A stretch of DNA of 64,000 nt from Paenibacillus sp. DCT19 (GCF_003268635.1 NZ_CP029639.1:3483501-3547500); one strand, 5' to 3'; numbered from the stretch's first letter, positions 36,476-47,369 are shown. Made by a program: numbers and translations. Notes: generated from the sequence alone by a model not told the origin.

Positions 36476-38697
36476 ATGAGCGCGTCCAAATCTATTTTTT
36501 ATAATGCCCATCACTCACCGATTGGCGCTTTTGCTAGTTTTACTTTAGGTTATAAGGGAGCGAAGGGTGGACTCGGACTGGAACTGGGAAAGCCAGCAGA
36601 TCAGAATATCTATATTGGTGTTCAGTCTAGAGATGGCGAGACATATCAAGCCCTTCCATTTTATGAAGCGACAGAAGACGAAAGTGTTAGATATGACGTG
36701 GAGAAGCTGGAAAGTGCAGATGCAGAGCAAGAAGCAGGACAACCCGAAGTTGCAGGATCCACAGCATCTTCTACAAGAGCACAGCAGCCGTATATTTCGG
36801 CTTTCCGAGATGAGGAGATCACTCGTAAGTTCACTTCCGGAACCGATACGTGGACAGCAGGAGATCTAACTTTCCGCATATACTCACCGGTACGTCCTGT
36901 ACCAGAGCCGCTGAAGGGTGAGCGTGAAGCGTTGATGGATGCACTGGTACCTGCGGTACTTGTTGAGATGACGATTGATAATACGAAGGGACAACAGGCA
37001 CGCAAAGCGTATTTTGGCTATCAAGGCAATGATCCTTATTCAGCAATGAGAATGATTGGTGGTCCAGAAGGCGGCGCTTTAACCGGTGTTGGTCAAGGGC
37101 GCTTAACTGCGATCATGTCTACGGATGATGGACTGTGGCCAGCTTTGGGTTTCACATTAGAGAAAATTCTTCAAGATAAACATGTCGAAAATCTTGCGTT
37201 TGGCCTGGGCGGTACGGCTGCATTGTTAATGGAGGTTCCGGCAGGCGAGACGCGTACATACCGTTTTGCGGTCTGCTTCTATCGCGGAGGCATTGCTACC
37301 TCTGGAATCGATACGACTTATTGGTACACTCGATATTTTGCAAATATACAGGAAGTAGGGCAGTATGCGCTTAATCGGTACAATGAATTGGCAGCATCCT
37401 GTGAGGAGGCTGATCAACGCCTAGGAACGGCTTCTCTCTCAGAAGATCAGGCTTTCATGCTTGCTCATTCCATTCACAGTTATTATGCAAGCACACAATT
37501 GCTTGATGCGGACGGAGATCCGTTCTGGATTGTCAACGAAGGGGAATATCGCATGATGAATACACTGGATCTGACGGCAGATCAGTTGTATTTCGAATTG
37601 GCTCTTAATCCGTGGACGGTGCGGAACGAGCTGGAATGGTTTGTGAAGCGGTACAGCTACACAGATCATGTTCGTTTTCCAGGTGAAGAGCAAGAATACC
37701 CCGGTGGGATCACGTTCACGCATGATATTGGAGTAGCGAATGTATTTTCTAGACCCGGACATTCCGCTTACGAGCTTGTGGGCATTGACGATTGTTTCTC
37801 TCAGATGAGCCATGAGGAATTAGTGAACTGGCTCTGCTGTGCGACGGTATACATTGAGCAGACGCAGGATCACAGCTTTGTCCAAGAAATGTTACCTGTT
37901 ATTCAGGATTGCTTCCAAAGCATGCTTAACCGAGATCACCCGGAAGAACAGCAGCGTAACGGTCTCATGGGGCTGGATAGCAGTCGTACCAAAGGCGGAG
38001 CAGAGATCACAACCTATGATAGTCTGGACGTGTCACTGGGCAGTCTCGTAACAATATCTATCTGGCAGGAAAATGCTGGGCCGTTTATGTCGCACTAGAG
38101 AAGCTGTTTGCAACAGAGAAGCTTGCAGACCTGTCTCATCAGGCGGGACGCCAAGCTGATCTTTGTGCAGCAAGTGTGGCAGCACAGTTAACCGAAGCGG
38201 GGTATATTCCAGCGGTTATTGCGGAGAACAATGATTCTCGAATCATCCCAGCAATCGAAGGCTTGGTATTCCCGTATTTCACAGGATGTGAAGGTGCGCT
38301 TGATGTTAATGGCCGCTTCAGCTCCTATCTGCAAGCACTGAGAACGCATTTGAACACAGTTCTAATACCAGGTACTTGTCTGTTTGAGGATGGTGGATGG
38401 AAGCTGTCTTCGACAAGCAACAATTCATGGCTTAGCAAAATCTATTTATCTCAATTCATCACACGAGAGATTCTGGGGCTTGAGTGGGACGAATCCGGCA
38501 AACAAGCCGATGCTGCCCATGTAAACTGGTTATTGCATCCGGAAGAGTCCTACTGGTGCTGGAGTGACCAGATTCTATCTGGCGTTGCAGTAGGAAGTAA
38601 ATATTATCCGCGCGGAGTAACCTCCATTTTGTGGCTGCTTGAAGGTAAAGGTCATCAATTAGGACGTATCTACGCAAGTAAGGAGGCTGTCCAATGA
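36476..38697 (+). CDS. GH52 beta-xylosidase (one frameshift)
   Basis: Releases xylose from the non-reducing end of xylo-oligosaccharides. The protein follows Geobacillus GH52 enzymes throughout ([34 protein letters not shown]). [13 protein letters not shown] contains the family nucleophile Glu, and [20 protein letters not shown] the acid/base Asp region. The frame breaks near 38043. Restoring one C in CTGGGCAGTCTCG yields [16 protein letters not shown] and one 740-residue protein. The second part reads 38098-38697. No signal peptide is seen, so it acts in the cytoplasm. ATG at 36476 follows GAGAGGGG. It overlaps the next gene by four bases. Confidence 0.92.
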
Positions 38698-40825
38698 GTC
38701 AATCCATCGTTCAGACGGACTTATCGGGTCCACAATATGATGCATGGCTGTCTTATCGTTCAGGTTCATCCAGAAGAGGGGGAGTAGTGAAACATGCTCC
38801 TTCCTGGATTCAGCACATTATTGTAAATGAAGAGCATCAGGTCTTATCTACGGCTGCTGCTGAACTTATACAGGGAGTAGAGAATCTATATGGGGTGAAA
38901 CCAACTCTCAATCAAGCTCAATCCGCTCAAACGAACTCAGATGTAACACCAGGCATATGGCTTGGCACTTGGTCAGGTTCATCCAGCGCAGCTGGACAAT
39001 TCAGTGAGGGTGAACGCAACTCCGTTCAGGGAGAAGGCTACATTATTCGTTTTAATGAAGAGCAAGGTCAATTGGCCATTGGAGCCGAATCCGCTCAAGG
39101 TGTCCTTTATGGTACGTTTCATGTACTGAGAGAGCTCACGCTAGCTCAAGAAAGTTCGATTGATGCAGAACCTTTGGAGTCTAGATTACGTTACATTACA
39201 GAACAACCACGCAATTCTCTACGAATGATTAATCAGTGGGATAATGTGGATGGCAGTATTGAGCGAGGTTATGCTGGGGAATCCATCTTCTATGAAAAAG
39301 GTGAATTCACCCGCGATCTTGGACGGATTCGAGATTATGCACGGCTCCTTGCTTCAACCGGGATCAACGCGATCTCCATCAATAATGTGAATGTGCATCA
39401 ACGTGAGTCCCTGTTTCTGACTGAACAGTTCTTAGGCGACGTGGCACGAGTTGCCTCTGAGTTCAGAGCGTATGGCATTCAGCTTTTCCTCAGTGTCAAT
39501 TACGCAAGTCCAATCGAGATCGGTGGATTGAATACAGCAGATCCTCTCGATGAGCAAGTTCGTGAATGGTGGAATGTGCAGACCGCTAAAGTGTATGCCG
39601 CCATACCTGATTTTGGAGGTTATTTGGTAAAAGCAGATTCAGAAAATCGACCTGGTCCCTTCACATACAATCGTGATCATGCAGATGGAGCCAATATGCT
39701 TGCAGAAGCACTCCATCCATTCAATGGAGTTGTAATCTGGCGCTGCTTCGTCTATAACTGCAAACAGGATTGGCGTGATCGCTCCACGGATCGTGCACGT
39801 GCCGCTTATGATCATTTCACTCCGCTCGATGGCCGCTTTGCGGACAATGTCATTTTGCAGATCAAAAATGGTCCCATGGACTTCCAGGTTCGTGAAGCAG
39901 TATCTCCACTGTTTGGTGCCATGGAGCAGACGAATCAAGTGATTGAGTTTCAGATTACGCAGGAATATACGGGTCAGCAGCGTCATCTGTGTTATTTGGT
40001 ACCACAATGGAAGGATGTTTTGGATTTTGATACGTATGCCAAAGGCGAAGGGTCTGAGGTTAAACGCATTGTCGATGGATCGATGTTCAACAGACCTTAT
40101 AGTGGCTTTGCAGCCGTCTCGAACATCGGTGCAGATGCTTGCTGGACAGGACACCGCTTGCTCAGGCTAACTTATATGGGTATGGACGACTAGCTTGGAA
40201 TCCTGAGTTGTCAGCGGAAGAGATCGCTGAGGAATGGATTCGCCTAACGTTTGGACAAGACGAAGAGTTGATTCATACCATCTCAGGCATGTTGCTGAGC
40301 TCACTGGACATTTATGAGAACTATACAGCACCTCTTGGGGTAGGCTGGATGGTTAATCCGAATCATCATTATGGCCCTAACGTTGATGGATATGAGTATT
40401 CCAAATGGGGAACTTACCACTTTGCCGATTGCGAAGGCATTGGTGTGGATCGAACGGTGCGTAGTGGCACGGGGTATACTTCCCAGTATCATCTGCAGAA
40501 CATGGACAAGTATGAGTCCCTTGAACAGTGTCCGGATGAATTGATATTATTTTTCCATCATGTACCTTATACGCATGTGCTTCACTCCGGCAAAACGGTC
40601 ATTCAACACATTTATGATACTCACTTTGAAGGAGCAACGCAGGCGGAAGAGCTGGCTAATCAATGGAGAAGCCTTGAAGGCAAGATTGATGCAAGCATAT
40701 ATGACAAGGTTGCTTCATTGCAGGAGGAACAGGCTGAACATGCGAAAGAATGGCGAGACATGATTAATACTTACTTTTATCGTAAGAGTGGCATTGATGA
40801 TGAACAGGGCAGAACGATTTATTAA
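38694..40825 (+). CDS. GH67 alpha-glucuronidase (one frameshift)
   Basis: Removes (4-O-methyl)glucuronic acid from xylo-oligosaccharides, yielding substrate for the xylosidase and glucuronate for UxuA/UxuB. Family motifs include [19 protein letters not shown] and [20 protein letters not shown], then [20 protein letters not shown] and [13 protein letters not shown]. The frame breaks near 40152. Adding one C in GGACACCGCTTG gives [20 protein letters not shown] and a 710-residue protein. As given, the first frame ends at 40193 and the second runs to 40825. No signal peptide is present, implying uptake of aldouronates before cleavage. Confidence 0.92.
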
Positions 40826-40886
40826 CGTTAGATAGAACCTATACCTTAGAGATCATTCGTGTATGGACAGAAGAAGGAGGCACAGC

Positions 40887-41954
40887 ATGAGACAACATTC
40901 AATTCCTGAGACAATGATGGCAGCGGTTATGAAGGAGCCAGGGCACATCCTCATTGAAGAGCAGAAAGTTCCGATTCCTAAGGCAGATGAGGTACTCATC
41001 CAAGTCATGGCTGTAGGCGTATGTGGGTCTGATGTACATTATTTCGAACATGGTCGAATTGGGCGCTTCGTCGTGGAAAATCCGATTATACTGGGTCATG
41101 AGTGTGCTGGAATCGTGGCAGCGGTGGGCTCTGATGTGACCAGGCTCAAGCAGGGAGACCGCGTAGCCATCGAACCTGGGGTAACCTGTGGCAGGTGTTC
41201 GGCTTGTAAGGAGGGGCGCTATAATTTGTGTCCGGATGTGCAATTCTTGGCGACACCTCCTGTCGATGGAGCATTTGTTCAATACATGACGATACGTGAA
41301 GATATGGCATTTCCGATTCCAGACCATCTTTCGTTTGAGGAAGCAGCCTTGAACGAACCATTCTCGGTAGGTATTCATGCCGCACGTCGTAGCAAGCTTG
41401 CTCCGGGAACAACGTTAGCCATTATGGGCATGGGGCCAGTAGGCTTAATGGCTGTAGCCGCGGCGAAGTCGTTCGGAGTCGAGCGAATTATTGTAACAGA
41501 CTTGGAAGAAGTTCGACTTGACGCCGCACGCCGACTCGGAGCTACGCACACAATCAATGTACGGAATGAAGACGCACTTTCAATCATTCGTGAACTCACG
41601 AATGGTCAAGGTGTTGATACCGCGTGGGAAACTGCCGGCAATCCCAAAGCACTACAGACAGCGCTGTATTCACTACGTCGCGGAGGGAAACTCGCCATTG
41701 TTGGTTTACCTGCTCAGGACGAAATAGCGCTGAATGTTCCTTTTATTGCGGATAATGAGGTCGATATTTACGGGATATTCCGCTATGCGAATACGTATAG
41801 TGCAGGGATTGAATTCTTGAGCTCTGGTAAACATGACGTGATGACGCTGATTACCGATCGTTATAGCCTGGAGGACACGCAGCAGGCGATGGAGCGAGCT
41901 TTGCACAACAAAAGCGGAAGTCTTAAAGTGATGGTTTACCCTAATGGGATGTAA
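40887..41954 (+). CDS. Zinc-dependent polyol (xylitol/sorbitol-type) dehydrogenase
   Basis: A medium-chain dehydrogenase of 355 residues. The catalytic zinc site is GVCGSDVHYFEHG with GHECAG, and the structural zinc site CGRCSACKEGRYNLC has four cysteines. The NAD site is IMGMGPVGLMAVAAAKSFG. The N-terminus and YFEHGRIGRFVVENPIILG are characteristic of sorbitol/xylitol dehydrogenases. ATG at 40887 follows AAGGAGG, so the longer frame from 40863 is not used. It is the last gene of the xylo-oligosaccharide operon, suggesting handling of xylitol, xylulose or another pentitol. Confidence 0.9.
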   Translation: MRQHSIPETMMAAVMKEPGHILIEEQKVPIPKADEVLIQVMAVGVCGSDVHYFEHGRIGRFVVENPIILGHECAGIVAAVGSDVTRLKQGDRVAIEPGVTCGRCSACKEGRYNLCPDVQFLATPPVDGAFVQYMTIREDMAFPIPDHLSFEEAALNEPFSVGIHAARRSKLAPGTTLAIMGMGPVGLMAVAAAKSFGVERIIVTDLEEVRLDAARRLGATHTINVRNEDALSIIRELTNGQGVDTAWETAGNPKALQTALYSLRRGGKLAIVGLPAQDEIALNVPFIADNEVDIYGIFRYANTYSAGIEFLSSGKHDVMTLITDRYSLEDTQQAMERALHNKSGSLKVMVYPNGM

Positions 41955-42017
41955 TGAAATAACCAATCCTTGAAAGGTCATAAGAACGGGCAGCGGTTGT
42001 TCGATAATCGTTGCTGT

Positions 42018-42049
42018 TAAGCCCCGGTTAGTGGGGCTTATTTTTTTAT
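42018..42049 (+). terminator. Terminator of the xylo-oligosaccharide operon
   Basis: AAGCCCC and GGGGCTT close a 7-base loop, followed by ATTTTTTTATTTT. Confidence 0.87.
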
Positions 42050-42176
42050 TTTACAGTCATAATAAGCTATACAAGCCCATATAAAGTGGTATAATTCTTG
42101 GAAGATTTTAATATATGGCATGCTCGTATGTACGTGAGTAGGTTAATTTTACAGTTAGCGAAAGGATATGAAGGTT

Positions 42177-42443
42177 GTGAGAACACATGAATTTACGATT
42201 CACACGGATTTTCACCGAGATGATCTGATGTCTGTTTCTTCTCAAGCATCACGTTTTGCCTCCGATATTTCAATGTCGTTTCTGGATGCTGATTATGAAC
42301 GTCGAGTTGATGTCAAAAGCTTGCTCGGTATGGCTCTTCTGCCTATAAGGCAAGGGAGTATTGTCAGATTGCAAACCAGAGGTTGGGATGAGCTTGAGGC
42401 TCTAGAGTACATGTTAGATGTGCTGGAGAAGGGAAGAAAATAA
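42177..42443 (+). CDS. HPr-like domain protein with altered phosphorylation site
   Basis: An 88-residue protein with the length and pattern of phosphotransferase carrier HPr/Crh. VDVKSLLGMALLPIRQGSIV aligns with the Ser46 region (LKSIMG), and the Ser is retained. The active-site loop, normally GIHARPA, reads DFHRDDL: a histidine remains, but the conserved Arg17 and Pro are lost. Sugar phosphotransfer is therefore doubtful, and a regulatory, Crh-like role is possible. The start is unclear. GTG at 42177 is best spaced from AAAGGA, while ATG at 42168 adds three residues. Confidence 0.75.
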   Translation: MRTHEFTIHTDFHRDDLMSVSSQASRFASDISMSFLDADYERRVDVKSLLGMALLPIRQGSIVRLQTRGWDELEALEYMLDVLEKGRK

Positions 42444-42584
42444 CTTCAGAAGAGGTGCAAATAACGTCGAATTGTAAAATTTTTAACGTTTGATCAATTC
42501 CTGCTGGTGCTTCTTGCAAAAAAGAGTATAATAAAATTTAGTTTGATTCTAGGAAGTACCCATTTTAAAGGAGTGTAAATAGAT

Positions 42585-42836
42585 ATGCCAAAAGCTGATA
42601 TCCATCCAAAGACACAAATCGTAATTTTCTACGATGCAAGCGCTGATTACAAATTCTTGAGTTCTTCGACTAAATTCTCGAACGAAACAATGGAATGGGA
42701 AGATGGTAACACTTACCCAGTAATCCGTGTGGACACTAGCTCCGCATCCCACCCGTTCTTCACTGGTAAACAAAGAAACGTGGACATCGGTGGTCGTGTT
42801 GACAAGTTCAACCGTAAATACAACCTCAAAAACTAG
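42585..42836 (+). CDS. rpmE2: 50S ribosomal protein L31 type B
   Basis: An 83-residue L31 of the type that lacks zinc ligands: no cysteine occurs at all. Recognisable segments are [20 protein letters not shown] and [31 protein letters not shown] at 42585 follows AAAGGAG, and TATAAT near 42526 may be the -10. In many bacteria type B L31 is Zur-regulated and replaces the zinc-binding form. I see no Zur consensus upstream here, so it may be the constitutive L31. A terminator follows directly. Confidence 0.94.
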   Translation: MPKADIHPKTQIVIFYDASADYKFLSSSTKFSNETMEWEDGNTYPVIRVDTSSASHPFFTGKQRNVDIGGRVDKFNRKYNLKN

Positions 42837-42859
42837 TCTGTCCATAGATTGCATGAAAG

Positions 42860-42888
42860 CCTTGGGAATTCGTTCCCAAGGTTTTTTT
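42860..42888 (+). terminator. Terminator after rpmE2
   Basis: CCTTGGGAA and TTCCCAAGG pair perfectly around TTCG, followed by seven T. Confidence 0.92.
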
Positions 42889-43037
42889 GTTTCTCTTGAG
42901 AATTGCGTGTGAATGGTAGCCATGTGTGTTGTCAAACGAACTTTAGACATGATTCTGCATATTTAGGATTGCGCTTACATCACATTCAAGGGTACACTAA
43001 GAAACAGAGCAAGATCATATTGAAGGAGGACATTAAC

Positions 43038-43343
43038 ATGAGTAGCATTACACATATGGTCACTTTTACACTTTACGTGGGCAAGGATACGCCTGAGGCA
43101 GAGTCCTTTTTGCAGGAAAGCCAAACGGCGCTAGCAGCGATCCCAGGTGTGGAGCAGTTTCAAGTATTTCGCCAAGTGAGCGAGAAAAATGAATTCGATT
43201 ACAGCTTTTCGATGGTTTTTGCGAATCAAGCTGCGTATGATGCATACAACAACCACCCGGTTCATGTCCAATATGTAGCAGAACGCTGGGAAAAAGAAGT
43301 CAGTCGTTTCCAAGAAATTGATCTGATCCAACATACATCATAA
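43038..43343 (+). CDS. Dabb-domain (stress-responsive A/B barrel) protein
   Basis: A 101-residue protein matching the dimeric ferredoxin-like Dabb fold. ITHMVTFTLYVGKDTPEAES opens with the conserved His and strand, then GVEQFQVFRQVSEKNEFDYSF and YDAYNNHPVHVQYV follow. ATG at 43038 follows GAAGGAGG, so the extra 45 codons of open frame upstream are not part of it. It is followed 60 bases later by an SDR gene, with which it may be cotranscribed. The biochemical role of Dabb proteins is generally unknown. Confidence 0.88.
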   Translation: MSSITHMVTFTLYVGKDTPEAESFLQESQTALAAIPGVEQFQVFRQVSEKNEFDYSFSMVFANQAAYDAYNNHPVHVQYVAERWEKEVSRFQEIDLIQHTS

Positions 43344-43403
43344 ATTAAAATCATAGTTGTTCATACGGAATACCGAAATCGTTTTCCATAAAGGTAGGTG
43401 TTG

Positions 43404-44171
43404 ATGTTGAAACAATTGGATCTCACAGGAAAGACGGCGTTGGTTACTGGAGCGACCGGTCAATTAGGAAGAGTGATTGCGCGTACCCTCGCTGATTGTG
43501 GTGCTGATATTGCCTTGCATTACATAAATAATGAGACCAAGGCTCGGGAGCTTCAACGTGAAATTGAGAGCATGGGCAAACAAGCCATTATTGTTCAAGG
43601 TGACATTACCAAACCTGAGACGGCTCCACGTTTGCAAGAACAAATTCAATCTAGCCTAGGTGGGGTAGATATCGTTGTGGCGAATGCTGTCATTCAATAT
43701 GCGTGGACAACGGTGTTAGAACAGGCGCCTGAAGACTACCTCGGACAATTCGAGTCTTGTGTAATGCAGAGCGTCTATCTAGCCAAAGCCTTTATTCCTT
43801 ATATGAAAGAGGTTAAAGGTGGGCGATTTATAGGCATTAACACCGAATGTGCAATGCAAAATTTCGAGACACAGTCCGCATATACTGCGGGTAAACGTGG
43901 AATGGATGGCTTGTACCGTGTACTAGCAAAAGAAGTCGGCGAATATCAAATCACCGTTAATCAGGTAGCTCCTGGCTGGACAATTAGCGAGCGTGATCGT
44001 TCTAGTGAACCGGGACATGATGAAGGCTATACACGTACTGTTCCGCTGAAACGAAGAGGGGAAGACCAGGAAATTGCCAATGCCGTGGCTTTTCTTGCGT
44101 CCGATCTTTCCTCATTTATTACAGGTGCATACATACCGGTTAATGGTGGCAATGTAATGCCTGCGATCTAA
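43404..44171 (+). CDS. SDR-family oxidoreductase
   Basis: A 255-residue short-chain dehydrogenase. TALVTGATGQLGRVIARTLA is the cofactor loop, and VVANAVIQYA replaces the usual NNAG-type motif. YTAGK holds Tyr160 and Lys164. At the position of the catalytic Ser, 13 residues before the Tyr, there is Thr147 (GINTECAM). The C-terminal end SSFITGAYIPVNGGNVM is typical. ATG at 43404 follows AAAGGTAGG. It closely follows the Dabb gene and is closed by a terminator. Substrate unknown. Confidence 0.88.
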   Translation: MLKQLDLTGKTALVTGATGQLGRVIARTLADCGADIALHYINNETKARELQREIESMGKQAIIVQGDITKPETAPRLQEQIQSSLGGVDIVVANAVIQYAWTTVLEQAPEDYLGQFESCVMQSVYLAKAFIPYMKEVKGGRFIGINTECAMQNFETQSAYTAGKRGMDGLYRVLAKEVGEYQITVNQVAPGWTISERDRSSEPGHDEGYTRTVPLKRRGEDQEIANAVAFLASDLSSFITGAYIPVNGGNVMPAI

Positions 44172-44220
44172 TCCATCTATTACGTGCACATAACAGTCAA
44201 ATAAAGCATTTCATCCCCCA

Positions 44221-44252
44221 ATCCGTTTGTCCTATGACAGACGGATTTTTCT
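44221..44252 (+). terminator. Terminator after SDR gene
   Basis: ATCCGTTTGTC and GACAGACGGAT pair with one G-T wobble around CTAT, then TTTT. Confidence 0.85.
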
Positions 44253-44384
44253 TATTGTATTCACTTATAATATATCTATACATACATATAAATTTGATTC
44301 GATATTCAAAACATTGGGGTATAAGAATAGGTATATTCATGACGTGGAAGCCTAACTCAAAATAAGCAATTAAAGGAGATCATC

Positions 44385-46111
44385 ATGAAGAAAACAATCG
44401 CAGACGTTCTTGTCGAAGCCCTATTAAATGCCGGTATCAAGCGGATCTATGGCATTGTTGGTGACTCTCTTAATGCTGTCCTGGATTCGATCCGCCGATC
44501 AGGTAAAATCGAATGGATTCATGTTCGACATGAAGAAGTCGCCGCCTTTGCAGCTGGTGCAGATGCCGAAGTAAGCGGTAGTATTGCTGTGTGTGCAGGT
44601 AGTAGCGGCCCGGGAAACACACATCTAATCAATGGTTTATACGATTGTCATCGCAACCGTGTGCCGGTACTTGCCATTGCCGCCCACATTCCGAGCGACG
44701 AGATCGGGAGTGAATACTTTCAGGCCACTCATCCAGAATATCTGTTCCAAGAATGTAGTCACTATTGTGAAGTCATTACCACAGCCAAACAGATGCCTCG
44801 TTCATTAACGATGGCTATACAGACGGCAGTCGCTCGTTCAGGTGTTTCGGTTGTTGTGTTACCGGGGATGTAGCGGCTCTAGAAGCGGCAGATCTTCCTG
44901 TTCCTGAACATGTATACCATCCGACTAATCCTATCGTGTATCCTTCTGAGCCTGAACTAATCAAGCTTGCGGAATTCCTGAATCAAGATAAAAAAATAAC
45001 ATTGCTCTGCGGAGCCGGCTGTGCAGGTGCTCGTGAACCATTAATGGAACTATGCGAACGTCTTAAATCACCCATGGTCATTGCGCTACGAGGCAAGGAA
45101 TACCTTGAATATGACAATCCGTACTCCGTCGGATTAACGGGGCTGATCGGATATTCTTCCGGCTATCATGCGATGATGGATTGTGATGTACTTTTGATGC
45201 TGGGTACAGACTTCCCGTATCGTCAGTTCTATCCTGAGGATGCAACGGTATTACAGGTCGACATTCAGTCCTCGCATCTTGGACGGCGTACGAAGCTCGA
45301 CTTCGGTGTCTGTGGTGATGTGAAATCAACGATTGAAGCCTTATTGCCATATCTAACTAAAGAACACTCTGACAAACATCTGAAGAAAAGTGTTGATCGC
45401 TATGTCAAAGTACGTAAAGAGCTGGACGAGCTAGCCACTGGCAAACCGGGTAAAAAGCCAATCCATCCTCAATACTTAACGAAGATCATTAGTGACGCTG
45501 CAGCTGAGAATGCCATCTTCACCTGTGATGTAGGTACGCCTACAGTGTGGGCTGCTCGATATATTGAAATGAGCCGTAATCGCAGGCTGCTTGGTTCATT
45601 TAACCATGGCACAATGGCTAATGCGCTACCCCAAGCGATTGGTGCTCAAGTTGCGAATCCAGGTAGACAGGTCATCTCACTATCCGGGGATGGTGGTATC
45701 GCAATGCTTATGGGCGATCTATTAACGCTGAAGCAGCATAACCTGCCGATTAATGTGGTTGTATTCAACAATGGTGCACTGAGTTTTGTTGAACTGGAGA
45801 TGAAGGCTGCTGGTTTTCTAGAATCGGGGACGGAACTTGTAAACCCTAACTTCGCTATGGTTGCACAGGCGATGGGTATAGAAGGAATCCGAGTGGAAGA
45901 TCCGGCCGAGCTTGAAGGAGCAGTCCAGCGTGCACTTCAGCATGATGGTCCTGTCCTGATCGACGTTGTCGTGAATCGTCAGGAGCTCTCGTTGCCACCG
46001 AAGATTAATATTAAACAGGCTGAAGGATTCACGTTGTGGATGATGAAAGCTGTGCTGAATGGTCGCGGCGATGAGCTGATTGAACTAGCCAAGACTAATC
46101 TGCTACGGTAA
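44385..46111 (+). CDS. Thiamine-dependent pyruvate oxidase-type enzyme (one frameshift)
   Basis: Oxidative decarboxylation of pyruvate, to acetate or acetyl phosphate, by a ThDP/FAD enzyme of the acetolactate-synthase superfamily, close to PoxB/YdaP. The N-terminal pyrimidine-binding domain ([40 protein letters not shown]) carries the catalytic Glu. The C-terminal ThDP motif is [20 protein letters not shown]. The frame breaks near 44866. One extra G in CCGGGGATGTAG gives [16 protein letters not shown] and a continuous 575-residue protein. The fragments as given are 44385-44873 and 44936-46111. ATG at 44385 follows AAAGGAG. Confidence 0.9.
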
Positions 46112-46227
46112 GTAGCGCAGAGCTTGCAGAGAAGTGATATGTACCTTAACTAAGCTAACAGCTGAGTTTGCTAGAAACATATTTCTTGTTCCATCTCTGG
46201 AATAATTACAGGACTGATTGCTTGTTA

Positions 46228-46274
46228 AAAGGGAGTTAGCCATGCTTCGCATGAGTGTGGCGCTCCTTGTTTAA
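46228..46274 (+). terminator. Possible terminator hairpin
   Basis: GGGAG...GCCA and TGGC.GCTCC close a stem containing CATGC-TTC-GCATG. The following TTGTTT is a weak T tract. Confidence 0.5.
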
Positions 46275-46474
46275 TCACGTTGTATATGTCTATATTATCG
46301 TGCATCATATTATTTAAAATTGTTTTTATTTTGTAAGTCCTATAAAATAAATATTGTCAGATAGGATTATGTGTCTTTTTGACATACATATGTTGCATGA
46401 TGTGTTACTAGCTGCTTCATATTCATTTATTGAATCCAACGACAAGATAATACACACACATGGAGGAGATCAGA

Positions 46475-47230
46475 ATGAGTCATACAGGAAAAGTAGCCAT
46501 TATCACTGGAGCAGGAAGTGGATTGGGACAGGCAGCTGCATTGAAGCTCGCTGAGAAGGGTGCATCTATTGTGGTCGTTGATCTGGTTGAAGCGACAGGC
46601 CAAGAAACGGTGAAACAGATTGAGGCGTTAGGCGGCAAAGCGATCTTTGTTCAAGCCGACGTAAGTAAGGCAGTAGATGTAGAAAACTATGTGAAGAAGA
46701 CCGTCGAGGAATTCGGACGAATTGATATGTTCTTTAATAATGCGGGTATCTCGGGACCTGGCGTCAAATTAATCGAACATACGATTGAGCAATTCGATCA
46801 AATTATCGATATTAACCTGAGAAGTGTATTTTACGGTTTGAAATACGTGATTACTGAAATGCTCAAAACAGGCGGAGGTGCCATTCTTAACACTGCCTCT
46901 ACAGCGGGAATTGTAGGCGTACAAGCCGTTGCTCCTTATGCAGCAACGAAGCATGGAGTCGTTGGATTAACACGTACAGCCGCAATCGAATATGGCAAAG
47001 ATAACATTCGTGTCAATGCGATTGCACCAGGTACGATTGAAACTCCTATGGTTGTTCAGTTTGGTAAGGATAATCCGGAAGTGTTCAAAGCAACCGTGGA
47101 TAGCATTCCATCCGGACGCTTAGGTAAGCCAGAGGAAATTGCGAACCTGGTTGCGTTCCTCCTTGGTGACGAAGCTCCTTATATTAATGGTGCTGTATAT
47201 CCAATTGATGGAGCTGTAACTGCTCAGTAA
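46475..47230 (+). CDS. SDR-family oxidoreductase (3-oxoacyl reductase/glucose dehydrogenase-like)
   Basis: A classical short-chain dehydrogenase of 251 residues. KVAIITGAGSGLGQAAALKL is the cofactor loop, FFNNAGISGPG the NNAG motif, TASTAGIVG carries the catalytic Ser, and YAATK the Tyr-Lys pair. The C-terminal end is APYINGAVYPIDGAVTAQ. The Asp in VVVDLVEA suggests a preference for NAD. ATG at 46475 follows GGAGGAGAT. It is a single-gene unit with a terminator. Substrate unknown. Confidence 0.9.
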   Translation: MSHTGKVAIITGAGSGLGQAAALKLAEKGASIVVVDLVEATGQETVKQIEALGGKAIFVQADVSKAVDVENYVKKTVEEFGRIDMFFNNAGISGPGVKLIEHTIEQFDQIIDINLRSVFYGLKYVITEMLKTGGGAILNTASTAGIVGVQAVAPYAATKHGVVGLTRTAAIEYGKDNIRVNAIAPGTIETPMVVQFGKDNPEVFKATVDSIPSGRLGKPEEIANLVAFLLGDEAPYINGAVYPIDGAVTAQ

Positions 47231-47294
47231 GTTATCAAATATAATCTTACGTGCACCGTATATATGTTTGTTAAACACTAACATGATGAATACA

Positions 47295-47330
47295 TAGAGG
47301 CATCTGTCTAACTGACAGTGCCTCTTTGTT
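47295..47330. terminator. Terminator between convergent genes
   Basis: AGAGGCA-CTGTC and GACAG-GCCTCT form a stem with short T tracts on the plus strand side. Confidence 0.75.
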
Positions 47331-47369
47331 CTTTGTATTCGGAAATGAGAACAGAAACTTTACTAGTGT

